From positions 1 to 64,000 of the forward strand of contig CALOBW010000055.1 of assembly GCA_942491525.1 (NCBI GenBank): a DNA stretch of 64,000 nucleotides, read 5' to 3'. Below the pieces are notes generated by a model. The model searched no databases, was not told where the DNA came from, and saw nothing but the letters and a program-made list of their open reading frames with translations. The stretch's first letter is position 1; every line of letters begins with the position of its first letter. Made by a program: the position numbers and the translations under genes. Below are positions 43,273-50,918 of this stretch, one piece after another. The DNA is from CAYWBU01 sp942491525. Lineage in GTDB: Bacteria > Desulfobacterota > Desulfomonilia > UBA1062.

Positions 43273-43853
43273 GTGAGGTAGTCGAGCACCTCGAGGCTGC
43301 GCTTTCTGGTGTCGGCCAGGCTGAAGCTGTTGTCGATCACGATTGTGGCATGTTTGCGTTTCTGCTCGATGGGCATCTGGGCCCGGATGCGCGCCATGGC
43401 CGCCTCACGCCCGATTCCGTCGCGCTCCATCAGCCGCTTGAGCTGGATATACTCCGGGGTGTAGACCAGGATGACCTGCTCGAGGCCGAGGTGCATGCCG
43501 GTTTCAATCAGCAGGGGGATGTCCAGGATCACGATGTCGTCAGGTGCGGCGGCTTCGATTCTGTGCTGCATGGCCGTGAAGACATGGGGATGCACGATGC
43601 CATCCAGGCGTTTGCGCGCGGACGGGTCGTTGAAGACCAGGTCGCCCAAGGCTTCGCGGTTGATCTGGCCGTTCTCCAGGATGATCTCTTGGCCGAAGGT
43701 TTGGATGATCTCGGCATAGGCCGGCTGGCCCGGCTCGACCACCTGGCGGGCCAGCCGGTCGGCGCAGATGATTCTGGCTCCGGCCTCCTTGAGGAAGCCG
43801 GCCACGGTAGATTTTCCGGTGGCTATGCCACCCGTAAGCCCGGCAATGACCAT
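43230..43853 (-). CDS. coaE: Dephospho-CoA kinase
   Basis: A 207-aa kinase for the last step of CoA synthesis. The P-loop GLTGGIATGKSTV is at the N-terminus, DRLARQVVEPGQPAY is the conserved DxLxR region, and VILDIPLLIE and the LMERDGIGREAAMARI lid are typical. It is convergent with and overlaps the pdxR-like gene, and its start lies 31 bp inside the end of pgeF. Confidence 0.96.
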   Translation of the reverse strand: MVIAGLTGGIATGKSTVAGFLKEAGARIICADRLARQVVEPGQPAYAEIIQTFGQEIILENGQINREALGDLVFNDPSARKRLDGIVHPHVFTAMQHRIEAAAPDDIVILDIPLLIETGMHLGLEQVILVYTPEYIQLKRLMERDGIGREAAMARIRAQMPIEQKRKHATIVIDNSFSLADTRKRSLEVLDYLTQNAVKPGPDSRAR

Positions 43854-44473
43854 GCTTGATTTCCTATAATTGTCAGATTTCTGCCCGCCCCAGCACTCTC
43901 GCGGCGGTAGGAGAATAGAATTTCGGGCGCGCAGTGGGTGCAGTGGTTGAAGGAGGCGATGTGGTGCGGGGCGATGCCGCTGCGCCTCAGCTGCTTGCCG
44001 ATGGTCTGCCAGAGGTCCATGTGCATGCGGTCATGGACCGGCTCATGGATGGCATCGATGACCTCCTGGCCGACTTCGAAACAGCAGGGCCCGATGGCCG
44101 GTCCCACGGCGACCCGGATGTCGCGGGCCCCGAGCTGGCGCATCTTTTCGATGGTGTGGGCTGCGATCTCGCCGGCCACGCCGCGCCAGCCGGCATGGAT
44201 GGCGGCCATGATCGGGCCGTCCCAGGCCAGCAGCGGCAGGCAGTCGGCGGTGCGCACGCAGAGCAGCTTGTCGGGATCGCAGGAGACGATGGCGTCGGCC
44301 TGGGGAATTTCGTCCTCAGCCAGCTCCTCGGCGATCACGACCCGGTTGCCGTGCACCTGTTCGAGGCAGAATATCTCGGTTTCCGGCAGCAGCAGCTGCA
44401 GGTGATCTCGGGCGGCCCGGGGGGTTGCCGGCAGGCCTTCGGATGCTTCTCTGGTTGCAAATAGTCCTCGCAT
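43823..44473 (-). CDS. pgeF: Purine nucleoside phosphorylase PgeF/YfiH family
   Basis: A 216-aa protein of the YfiH/LACC1 family, called polyphenol oxidase in older annotations and shown in other species to edit peptidoglycan precursors or cleave purine nucleosides. The zinc-binding site is seen in QVHGNRV, TADCLPLL, AAIHAGWRGV and GPAIGPCCFEVG. The C-terminal NHCTHCAPEILFSYRRE is standard. It is co-oriented with coaE with a 31-bp overlap. Confidence 0.9.
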   Translation of the reverse strand: MRGLFATREASEGLPATPRAARDHLQLLLPETEIFCLEQVHGNRVVIAEELAEDEIPQADAIVSCDPDKLLCVRTADCLPLLAWDGPIMAAIHAGWRGVAGEIAAHTIEKMRQLGARDIRVAVGPAIGPCCFEVGQEVIDAIHEPVHDRMHMDLWQTIGKQLRRSGIAPHHIASFNHCTHCAPEILFSYRRESAGAGRNLTIIGNQAWSLPGLRVA

Positions 44474-44551
44474 GCGTCATTTATATAGCAGATGCACGCG
44501 GCGCGCAATGGTGCGGGTTTGGGGCTGCGGGATATTGCCCGTTATTGCCGC

Positions 44552-44580
44552 TTGACAACCATTTGGCCGGTGTGTAAATA
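44552..44580 (+). promoter_or_regulatory. Promoter of rpmH operon
   Basis: TTGACA (44552-44557) and TAAATA (44575-44580) with a 17-bp spacer and a TGTG just before the -10, about 35 bp before rpmH. Nothing resembling a cluster of DnaA boxes is nearby. Confidence 0.55.
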
Positions 44581-44614
44581 GTATCCCCCTAAATTAGAAC
44601 AGTTGAGGTGATTC

Positions 44615-44749
44615 ATGAAACGTACATATCAGCCCCATAATACAAGACGTAAACGTACTCACGGTTTCCTGGTGAGAATGCGTACAGCTGGCGGTAAGGC
44701 CGTTATTGCTCGCAGGAGGGCCAAAGGGCGCAAACGTTTGGCAGTATAA
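44615..44749 (+). CDS. rpmH: 50S ribosomal protein L34
   Basis: A 44-aa basic protein: starts MKRTYQPHNTRRKRTHGF, then RMRTAGGKAVIARRRAKGRK, the universal L34 sequence. TTGAGGTG ahead serves as ribosome site. It heads the rpmH-rnpA-yidD-yidC-jag-mnmE-rsmG cluster usually found near oriC, but no dnaA gene is upstream here. The stop overlaps the rnpA start by one base (TAATG). Confidence 0.98.
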   Translation: MKRTYQPHNTRRKRTHGFLVRMRTAGGKAVIARRRAKGRKRLAV

Positions 44750-45096
44750 TGTCAAACGAGAATTTTCCGAAGCTTGAGCGGCTCAGGAAAAGACACGAAT
44801 TTAAACGGGTAGAGCGGCGTAAAGTCGCTCGTTTCGTAACTGATCATCTTGTTATTCTGGCTGCCCCTAACGCGCTCGAAGGCAGCAGGGTTGGTTTCAC
44901 GGTCAGCAAAAAGGTCGGAAATGCGGTCAGACGCAATCGGATCAAGAGGCTTTTAAGAGAAGTATACAGGAAAAATAAGGAGATCTTCCCTGCGGGGTAT
45001 GATTTTGTCTTTATTGCCAGGCCTCGCAATGCTGTCCCGCCCCAGGAGTCATATCTGCGGGAGATAGAGACCGCCTTAAGTTCGTACCAATGGTGA
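44749..45096 (+). CDS. rnpA: Ribonuclease P protein component
   Basis: A 115-aa basic protein that helps the RNase P RNA process tRNA 5' ends. LRKRHEFKRV at the N-terminus, GFTVSKKVGNAVRRNRIKRLLREVYR in the middle (the RNR motif) and the DFVFIARP strand are all as expected. Coupled to rpmH and overlapping yidD by 7 bp. Confidence 0.97.
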   Translation: MSNENFPKLERLRKRHEFKRVERRKVARFVTDHLVILAAPNALEGSRVGFTVSKKVGNAVRRNRIKRLLREVYRKNKEIFPAGYDFVFIARPRNAVPPQESYLREIETALSSYQW

Positions 45097-45299
45097 AGAC
45101 TACGATCATTGCATGCATAAGATTCTATCAGAGAGCAGTATCGCCTGCCTTTCTCTCGAGCTGCAGATATTATCCCACCTGTTCCCAATACGCCGTAGAA
45201 GCTGTTGAAACCTACGGTGTCTGCAGGGGTCTGTGCAAAGCAGCCTATAGAATTCTAAGATGCAATCCGTTCAGTCGCGGCGGATATGATCCAGTCTAA
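45090..45299 (+). CDS. yidD: Membrane protein insertion efficiency factor YidD
   Basis: A 69-aa protein with the UPF0161/YidD pattern: IRFYQRAVSPAF, CRYYPTCSQYAVEAVE and RGLCKAAYRILRCNPFSRGGYDPV. It assists YidC-dependent insertion. The three conserved Cys are present. Confidence 0.97.
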   Translation: MVKTTIIACIRFYQRAVSPAFLSSCRYYPTCSQYAVEAVETYGVCRGLCKAAYRILRCNPFSRGGYDPV

Positions 45300-45320
45300 C
45301 CTCTCAGAGGAGAGAATCAG

Positions 45321-46898
45321 ATGGACAATGAAAAGAGAACTCTACTTGCCATAGTGCTGTCTATGGCTATTCTGTTTGGCTGGTACGCAATCTTCCCGCC
45401 TGAGAAGAAGGCGCCTGAAGAGGTGACGATCGAAAAGGTGGAGAGTGCCGCAGGCACCCCTCTGGCCGAACTGCCGTCAGTCAAGATTGACCTGCCCAAG
45501 AAGCAGGAGGGTCAGCTGCTGATCATCGAGACCCCGCTCTATGTGGCCTCCTTTGATTCGCTGGGCGCCCGCCTGGTTTCGCTGAAGCTCAAGAAGTACC
45601 ACGTCAGCATGGATGAGGGCGCGCCGCTGGTGGAGATGATCGAGACTCCGCTGCCGACCGTTGCCATCACCGCCGATGCTGACGACAGCCGCATCGTCTT
45701 CCAGCCTTCGGCCACCGGCTTCGTGCAGGCTGAAGAGGCCTATGAACTGACCTATTCGGCCGAAGTTGCCGCTGGCGTCGTGCAGCACAAGATCTTTTCG
45801 ATTGATCCCGAGAGCTATGTCATCGGCTTCAAGAACGTGATCGACAACCGCATGGAGGCCAGCGCCGCGCTGGACATAGCTTACTCTCTCAAGGGCCACT
45901 ACCCGGTGGGCGAGAAGCCTTCGCGTTACTCGTTTGAGGGGCCGGTCTGGCGCGTGGGCAAGGAGCTGGATGAGTTTAAACTTTCCAAGATCGACGCCCC
46001 CGGCAAGTTCCGTCCCTTCGGTGGCGAGGTCAAGTGGTTCGGTTATGAGGACAAGTACTTCCTGACCGCCATGTTGCCGGCAACCGTGCGCAGCGCCGAG
46101 GCCAAGGTTGAACGTCTTGACAACAACTTCATCAGTCTGCGCTACTCTGCGGGCCAGGCCAAGATTGCGGCCGGTGAGCAGCAGAGTGACGAGTTCAGGC
46201 TCTACATCGGACCCAAGGAGATCTCATCGCTGAAAGCCGTCGGCCAGGAGCTGGACAAGGCTCTCTCGTTCGGCTTCTTCGATTTCCTGGCCAAGCCGCT
46301 GCTGATGGCCATGAACTGGATCCAGAGCCATATCGGCAGCTACGGTTTTGCCATTATCATTCTGACCTTCATCATCAAGTTCCTGCTCTACCCGCTGACC
46401 TTCAAGAGCTTCAAGTCCATGAAGGAGCTGCAGAAGGTGCAGCCGCTGATGAAGGAGATCCAGGAACAGTACAAGGATGACAAGCAGCAGCTCAATCAGC
46501 AGATGATGAAGCTCTACCAGGAGCACAGCATCAATCCCATGGGCGGCTGTCTGCCCATGCTGCTGCAGATTCCGATCCTGTTTGCGCTCTACCGCGTCTT
46601 CTTTGCCGCCATTGAGCTCAGGCACACTTCTTTCCATATCTTCGGTACCTGGCTGCCTGACCTTTCGGCCAAGGACCCCTACTTCATCACCCCCATTCTG
46701 ATGGGCTTGTCGCAGTTTGTCATGCAGAAGATGACTCCGTCTGCCGGAGATCCGACGCAACAGAAGATAATGTTGGTTATGCCGGTCATGTTTACCTTCC
46801 TGTTCATGAGCTTCCCTTCCGGACTCGTCATGTACTGGCTGATCAGTAACATCATCTCAATTCTCCAGCAGACATACATAAACAGGGTACATACATAG
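45321..46898 (+). CDS. yidC: Membrane protein insertase YidC
   Basis: A 525-aa Gram-negative-type YidC: an N-terminal transmembrane helix (LLAIVLSMAILFGWYAIF), a large periplasmic beta domain, and a C-terminal core of about five helices with the FKSFKSMKELQKVQPLMKEI cytosolic helical hairpin, NPMGGCLPMLLQIPILFALY and the closing FPSGLVMYWLISN. It inserts proteins on its own or with SecYEG. The large periplasmic domain agrees with an outer-membrane-bearing cell. Confidence 0.97.
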   Translation: MDNEKRTLLAIVLSMAILFGWYAIFPPEKKAPEEVTIEKVESAAGTPLAELPSVKIDLPKKQEGQLLIIETPLYVASFDSLGARLVSLKLKKYHVSMDEGAPLVEMIETPLPTVAITADADDSRIVFQPSATGFVQAEEAYELTYSAEVAAGVVQHKIFSIDPESYVIGFKNVIDNRMEASAALDIAYSLKGHYPVGEKPSRYSFEGPVWRVGKELDEFKLSKIDAPGKFRPFGGEVKWFGYEDKYFLTAMLPATVRSAEAKVERLDNNFISLRYSAGQAKIAAGEQQSDEFRLYIGPKEISSLKAVGQELDKALSFGFFDFLAKPLLMAMNWIQSHIGSYGFAIIILTFIIKFLLYPLTFKSFKSMKELQKVQPLMKEIQEQYKDDKQQLNQQMMKLYQEHSINPMGGCLPMLLQIPILFALYRVFFAAIELRHTSFHIFGTWLPDLSAKDPYFITPILMGLSQFVMQKMTPSAGDPTQQKIMLVMPVMFTFLFMSFPSGLVMYWLISNIISILQQTYINRVHT

Positions 46899-46911
46899 GA
46901 GGCACACATTA

Positions 46912-47670
46912 ATGGAATACAGAGAGTTTGAAGCAAAAACAGTTGATGCTGCGATCATCGCAGCCATGAAGGCTTTCAGGTCCGGGCCTGAAGAGCTCGA
47001 CGTGACCGTCCTGGAAGAGGGCAGCAAGGGCCTCTTCGGCATCGGCGGCAAGCAGGCCAAGATCAAGGTCTGTCTGAAGTCCGAGCTGGAGGCCGAAGTT
47101 CCGGCCGAAAAAGTTGCTGCTCCGGTCGAGGCCAAGGTTGAAGTCAAACCGGAATCCAAGCCCGAGCCCAAGGTTGAAGATCCCGAAGCCCGTCCTGAGC
47201 TGCCATCTGCCGAGGTGCAGGAGGTGCTGGAGCAGGGCCAGGAGTTTTTGACCCAGATCCTGGCTATGATGCAGATCGAAGCTGAAGTTGTGATTGAAGA
47301 GCAGAACGTGCTCAACATCTGCGGCGACGGATCCGGCGTGGTGATCGGCAAGCGCGGTCAGACCCTGGACTCCCTGCAGTTCATCCTCAACCGCATGGTC
47401 AACCGCGACCGCGAAATTCCGGTCTATGTCAATGTGGACTCCGAGGGCTACCGCAGCCGTCACATCGACCACCTCAAGTCAATCGCCCAGAAGATGAGCG
47501 ACAAAGCCAAGCGCACCGGCCACTCCGTGACCCTGGAGCGCATGAATCCGCATGACCGTCGCATCATCCATATGGAACTCAAGGATGACAGCCGCGTCAA
47601 CACCCGCAGCATCGGTGATGGCTCCTTTAAGAAGGTTGTCATTGTACCGAGGAAAGCATCGAGATCATAA
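46912..47670 (+). CDS. Jag/KhpB-family RNA-binding protein
   Basis: A 252-aa protein with an N-terminal Jag domain (residues 1-50, ending EGSKGLFGIGGKQAKI), a Pro/Glu/Lys-rich linker (about 60-100), a KH domain with VVIGKRGQTLDSLQF near 145-160 and a C-terminal R3H domain with MNPHDRRIIHMEL. Jag (EloR/KhpB) binds RNA and affects cell-wall elongation in Gram-positives. It follows yidC by 13 bp, the usual order. The stop overlaps the coding frame of mnmE. Confidence 0.93.
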   Translation: MEYREFEAKTVDAAIIAAMKAFRSGPEELDVTVLEEGSKGLFGIGGKQAKIKVCLKSELEAEVPAEKVAAPVEAKVEVKPESKPEPKVEDPEARPELPSAEVQEVLEQGQEFLTQILAMMQIEAEVVIEEQNVLNICGDGSGVVIGKRGQTLDSLQFILNRMVNRDREIPVYVNVDSEGYRSRHIDHLKSIAQKMSDKAKRTGHSVTLERMNPHDRRIIHMELKDDSRVNTRSIGDGSFKKVVIVPRKASRS

Positions 47671-48956
47671 CTGAGACCATCTATGCAGAGTCGAGCCCGC
47701 CTGGCTATGGCGGGCTCTCTGTCATCCGCCTGAGCGGCGACAACTCCCTGGCTGTGCTTGAGCAGCTGACCGGCCGCTCTGACTGGCCGGCCAACATGCA
47801 GCGCCTGGCCATTCTTAAAGACAGTCAGGGCCGTGAGCTCGACCGGGCCATGGCCGTATTTCATCCGGCCCCGCGCAACTATACCGGCGAAGATAGCGTC
47901 GAGATCAGCACCCACGGTAATCCTCTGATCGTCAGAAAGGTCATGGAGGCTATTCAGACTACAGGTCTGGCACGCCTGGCCGAGCGCGGTGAGTTTACCC
48001 GGCGCGCTTTTTTGAACGGCAAGCTCGATCTGGCCCAGGCCGAAGCCGTCCAGGCCCTCATCTCGGCGCGCAGCAATGCCGGGCTGGAGATGGCCGAAAA
48101 TCTCCTTGATGGAGAACTCTCTGCAACTATCAGACGCCTGGCTGCAGCGCTGGAAACGATCATTGCCGACATTGAGGCCAGCTTCATCGTCGATGAAGAT
48201 ATCGAGTTCGATGCGCCCGTCAATGAGATATTGATTGAGCTTAACCGGATGCTCGAGAGTTCGGAGCGGGCCGCCAGCATGTATGAGGGTGTCACCACCG
48301 CCATTGCCGGGCTGCCCAACGCCGGCAAGTCATCGCTGCTGAATGCCGTGCTGGGCTATGAGCGCGCCATCGTGCACGAGGAGGCCGGCACCACCCGCGA
48401 CATCATCCGTGAACATGTGGTGGTGGGCGGCATCGACTACATCTTCCACGATACCGCCGGTATCCGTGAGGTTGGCGACGGGCCGGAAAAGATCGGCATC
48501 GACCGCACCTTCCAGGCCCTGGCAGAGGCCCAGCTGCTGCTCTATGTGGTGGACGCCGCCAAGGGCTTGCAGGAGCATGAGCTACGTTGGCTCGGTTCGG
48601 CGCCGGAGGCCATCCTGGTCTACAACAAGATCGACCTGCTGGATGATGAGCCGGCCATTCCCGGCGGCTACCGGGCCGTGAAGCTATCGGCCAAGCATAA
48701 GCTCGATCTGGAGAGCCTCTTTGAGGCCATGCAGCAGGTCTTTCCGGATGATCTGCCGCGCATCTTCCTGGAGCGTCATGTGACCCTGCTCAGTGAGGCG
48801 CGTGATTGCCTGCAGAACGCTCTTGAGGCGGTGAGTGATGATGTGCTTAGTCTTGACCTGGTGGCCGCCCGTACGGCCCTGCTGTCAGTCATTGGTGAGG
48901 CGGTTAACGATGATGTGCTGGACCGGGTTTTTGCAACTTTCTGTGTCGGGAAATAG
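47658..48956 (+). CDS. mnmE: tRNA modification GTPase MnmE (start codon unclear)
   Basis: A GTPase that with MnmG modifies U34 of tRNAs. The N-terminal folate-binding motif SSPPGYGGLSVIRLSG, G1 GLPNAGKSSLL, G2 GTTRD, DTAG, NKID and the C-terminal FCVGK are all intact. The conserved N-terminus lies upstream of the first GTG (47754), but between an in-frame stop at 47628-47630 and that motif no ATG, GTG or TTG exists. ATC at 47658 (just after GAGGAAAGC) or ATA at 47667 are the likeliest non-standard starts; 47658 is used here. The frame overlaps the jag end. No mnmG follows. Confidence 0.85.
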   Translation: MEIITETIYAESSPPGYGGLSVIRLSGDNSLAVLEQLTGRSDWPANMQRLAILKDSQGRELDRAMAVFHPAPRNYTGEDSVEISTHGNPLIVRKVMEAIQTTGLARLAERGEFTRRAFLNGKLDLAQAEAVQALISARSNAGLEMAENLLDGELSATIRRLAAALETIIADIEASFIVDEDIEFDAPVNEILIELNRMLESSERAASMYEGVTTAIAGLPNAGKSSLLNAVLGYERAIVHEEAGTTRDIIREHVVVGGIDYIFHDTAGIREVGDGPEKIGIDRTFQALAEAQLLLYVVDAAKGLQEHELRWLGSAPEAILVYNKIDLLDDEPAIPGGYRAVKLSAKHKLDLESLFEAMQQVFPDDLPRIFLERHVTLLSEARDCLQNALEAVSDDVLSLDLVAARTALLSVIGEAVNDDVLDRVFATFCVGK

Positions 48957-48958
48957 TT

Positions 48959-49492
48959 ATGAATGAAAAGATAGAACAGTGGATAGATGAGATCCGGCGT
49001 TACAACAGCCGCCTGCACCTGGTGTCGCCGGCCATGCTGGCTGACCTGCCGGAGCATGTTCAGGATTGCCTAGAGCTGATGGCTGACATTGATGAGCCCG
49101 TCATGGCTGATCTGGGCAGCGGTTCGGGGCTGCCGGCCATCCCCTATAAGATTCAGCATCCGGAGTCCGACGTGTTCCTGATTGAACGCTCGGCCAAGAA
49201 GTGCCAGTTTTTGCGGCGCGTAATTGCGGTGCTGGGCCTGGACGGCATCGAGGTCATCGAGGGCGATCCGCTGGTGGATGATCTGGGGCGTTTTGATGCG
49301 ATTCTCTCAAGAGCCTTTTCGCCCAAGGAGAATCTGGACAGGTCGCTCAAGAATCTGATCACCGAAGAGGGCACCTTCTACTATATGGGTAACTCGAGCG
49401 TGGCGCCTGTGAGTGAAGATTTTACGCGCAAGAGCTATGTGGATGTCCGCAGCGAGTACTATCTGGCGCGCTACGGTTTCAGTCGCGGCTGA
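48959..49492 (+). CDS. rsmG: 16S rRNA (guanine527-N7)-methyltransferase, short
   Basis: A 177-aa methyltransferase; typical RsmG has about 205-215 aa. The SAM-binding motif ADLGSGSGLPAIPYKI, VFLIERSAKKCQFLRRV and ILSRAFSPKENL are present. Missing residues are mainly at the N-terminus, where the protein begins close to RRYNSRLHLVS, and in the last strand region. It starts 2 bp after mnmE, as in the common mnmE-rsmG pair, and ends 14 bp inside the convergent hsp20 gene. Confidence 0.85.
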   Translation: MNEKIEQWIDEIRRYNSRLHLVSPAMLADLPEHVQDCLELMADIDEPVMADLGSGSGLPAIPYKIQHPESDVFLIERSAKKCQFLRRVIAVLGLDGIEVIEGDPLVDDLGRFDAILSRAFSPKENLDRSLKNLITEEGTFYYMGNSSVAPVSEDFTRKSYVDVRSEYYLARYGFSRG

Positions 49493-49919
49493 TCGGGATC
49501 GAGCGGGTCTGGGCGCTGGTCGCTTTGCCCAGCACAATTTTCAGCACTCCGCCTTCAAGCTTGGCGTCGATCATTGCGGGGTCCACTGATTCGGGGACGG
49601 TGAAGCTGCGGCGGAATGAGCCGTACTGGCGCTCGATCATGTGGTAGTTCTGGGCGCGGGTCTCGGAACAGTTGTTTTTCTTGCCGCTGATGGTCAGGGT
49701 CTCACCGCTGATGTCGAGCATGATGTCTTCGCGCGCCATGCCGGGCAGTTCGGCCATGATGGTGATGGACGTGCTGTCTTCGTAGATGTCCACATAAGGC
49801 ACCCATTCTACGGCTTTGCCCACGCAACGGCGGCCCATGACGCTTTCATCGAAGGCGCGGTTCATGCGTTCCTGAAGGTAGAGGATATCCTGCAGCGGGT
49901 AGCGTTTAACCACAGTCAT
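49479..49919 (-). CDS. Hsp20/alpha-crystallin small heat-shock protein
   Basis: A 146-aa small heat-shock protein. The alpha-crystallin domain runs from about residue 40 (VPYVDIYED) through ELPGMAREDIMLDI, YGSFRRSFTVPESVD and AKLEGGVLKIVLGK; the IPI motif near the end mediates oligomer assembly. It holds unfolded proteins for refolding. It is 1 bp after the RpoH gene, so both form one heat-shock operon. Confidence 0.93.
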   Translation of the reverse strand: MTVVKRYPLQDILYLQERMNRAFDESVMGRRCVGKAVEWVPYVDIYEDSTSITIMAELPGMAREDIMLDISGETLTISGKKNNCSETRAQNYHMIERQYGSFRRSFTVPESVDPAMIDAKLEGGVLKIVLGKATSAQTRSIPISRD

Positions 49920-49920
49920 A

Positions 49921-50778
49921 TCAGGCCAGCAGCGGCTCCAGCTGGCCTTCCAGCAGGGCTCTTAATTTAAGTTTGACGGCGTTCTCGATCTGGCGCACGC
50001 GCTCTTTGGAGATGCTGTACTTCTCGCCCAGCTCCTCGAGCGTGACGGCCTTCTCTTTCATCAGGCGGCCGCGCGCAATGTCCTGTTCGCGTTCGCTTAG
50101 CGAACTCAGCGCGTCTTCGATGTGGTTGTGCACATAGCTGATGCGCTGTTGCTCCATGATCTTGTCTTCCGGGGTAGGGGTGGTGTCGGCCACGAAGTCC
50201 TGGAAACTGCTGTCGCTGTCACTGGTCATGGGGGTGTTGAGCGACTGGTCGCGGTAGGAGAGGCGGGTGATGATCTCCTCGACCTGTTTGGGGTTGGCGT
50301 CAAGTTTTTCGCCGATCACCTGGGCTTTCTCATCCAGGCCGCCGTCCACGATATCCTCTTCCTGCACGATGCGGTTCAGGCCGTAGAAGAGCTTCTTCTG
50401 CAGCTTGGTGGTGCCGATCTTGACCTGGGAGTAGAACTTCATGATGTAGTCGTGAATCATGGCCTTGACCCACCAGGTGGCGTAGGTCATGAGGCGGTAG
50501 CCCTTGCTGGGGTCGAATTTCTTGACGGCGACCATCAGGCCGATGGTGCCCTCCTGAACGATGTCTTCCATGGGCAGACCGTAACCGGCGTAATCCATGG
50601 CTATTCTGACGACATTGCGCAGGTTGGAGGTGATCAGGGTCTGGGCGGCCTCAACATCGTTGTCTTCACGCAGACGGGTGGCCAGCTCATACTCTTCTTC
50701 GCGGCTTAAAACCGGAAACACCTCAAACCTTGATATCAGCTCAGAAGATGTGGATCTCTGCACAGCTGGTACATTCAT
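49921..50778 (-). CDS. rpoH: Heat-shock sigma factor RpoH
   Basis: A 285-aa sigma70-family factor. Region 2 contains GLPMEDIVQEGTIGLMVAVKKFDP and YRLMTYATWWVKAMIHDYIM; the RpoH box QKKLFYGLNR, specific to sigma32 homologues, lies near 126-135; region 4.2 ends with LEELGEKYSISKERVRQIE. It would direct heat-shock transcription, including its own partner Hsp20. The sigma70-like promoter upstream suggests housekeeping control. Confidence 0.92.
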   Translation of the reverse strand: MNVPAVQRSTSSELISRFEVFPVLSREEEYELATRLREDNDVEAAQTLITSNLRNVVRIAMDYAGYGLPMEDIVQEGTIGLMVAVKKFDPSKGYRLMTYATWWVKAMIHDYIMKFYSQVKIGTTKLQKKLFYGLNRIVQEEDIVDGGLDEKAQVIGEKLDANPKQVEEIITRLSYRDQSLNTPMTSDSDSSFQDFVADTTPTPEDKIMEQQRISYVHNHIEDALSSLSEREQDIARGRLMKEKAVTLEELGEKYSISKERVRQIENAVKLKLRALLEGQLEPLLA

Positions 50779-50805
50779 TATTAATCTCCTGTGTCTTTTT
50801 AATAT

Positions 50806-50834
50806 TATATAGTGACAATAAAGTCCAATTTCAA
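50806..50834 (-). promoter_or_regulatory. Promoter of the rpoH-hsp20 operon
   Basis: On the minus strand TTGAAA (50829-50834) and TATATA (50806-50811) are 17 bp apart. A CCCCAT-type sigma32 -10 is not seen. Confidence 0.6.
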
Positions 50835-50918
50835 CTTGTCCGATATTTTAGATGTAAAAAGTAATTGAAGGGTTCATGCCTGGCGTGTACTTAGGATAGG
50901 CTGGAGGAAATTTTATTA

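Noticed and set aside
44474..44614. Replication origin upstream of rpmH
   Set aside because: No dnaA gene and no cluster of DnaA boxes (TTATNCACA) is present, although the gene order is one often found near oriC.
47631..47700. Programmed frameshift joining jag to mnmE
   Set aside because: The mnmE frame is -1 relative to jag, but no slippery heptamer or following stem is convincing; a non-standard start explains the data more simply.
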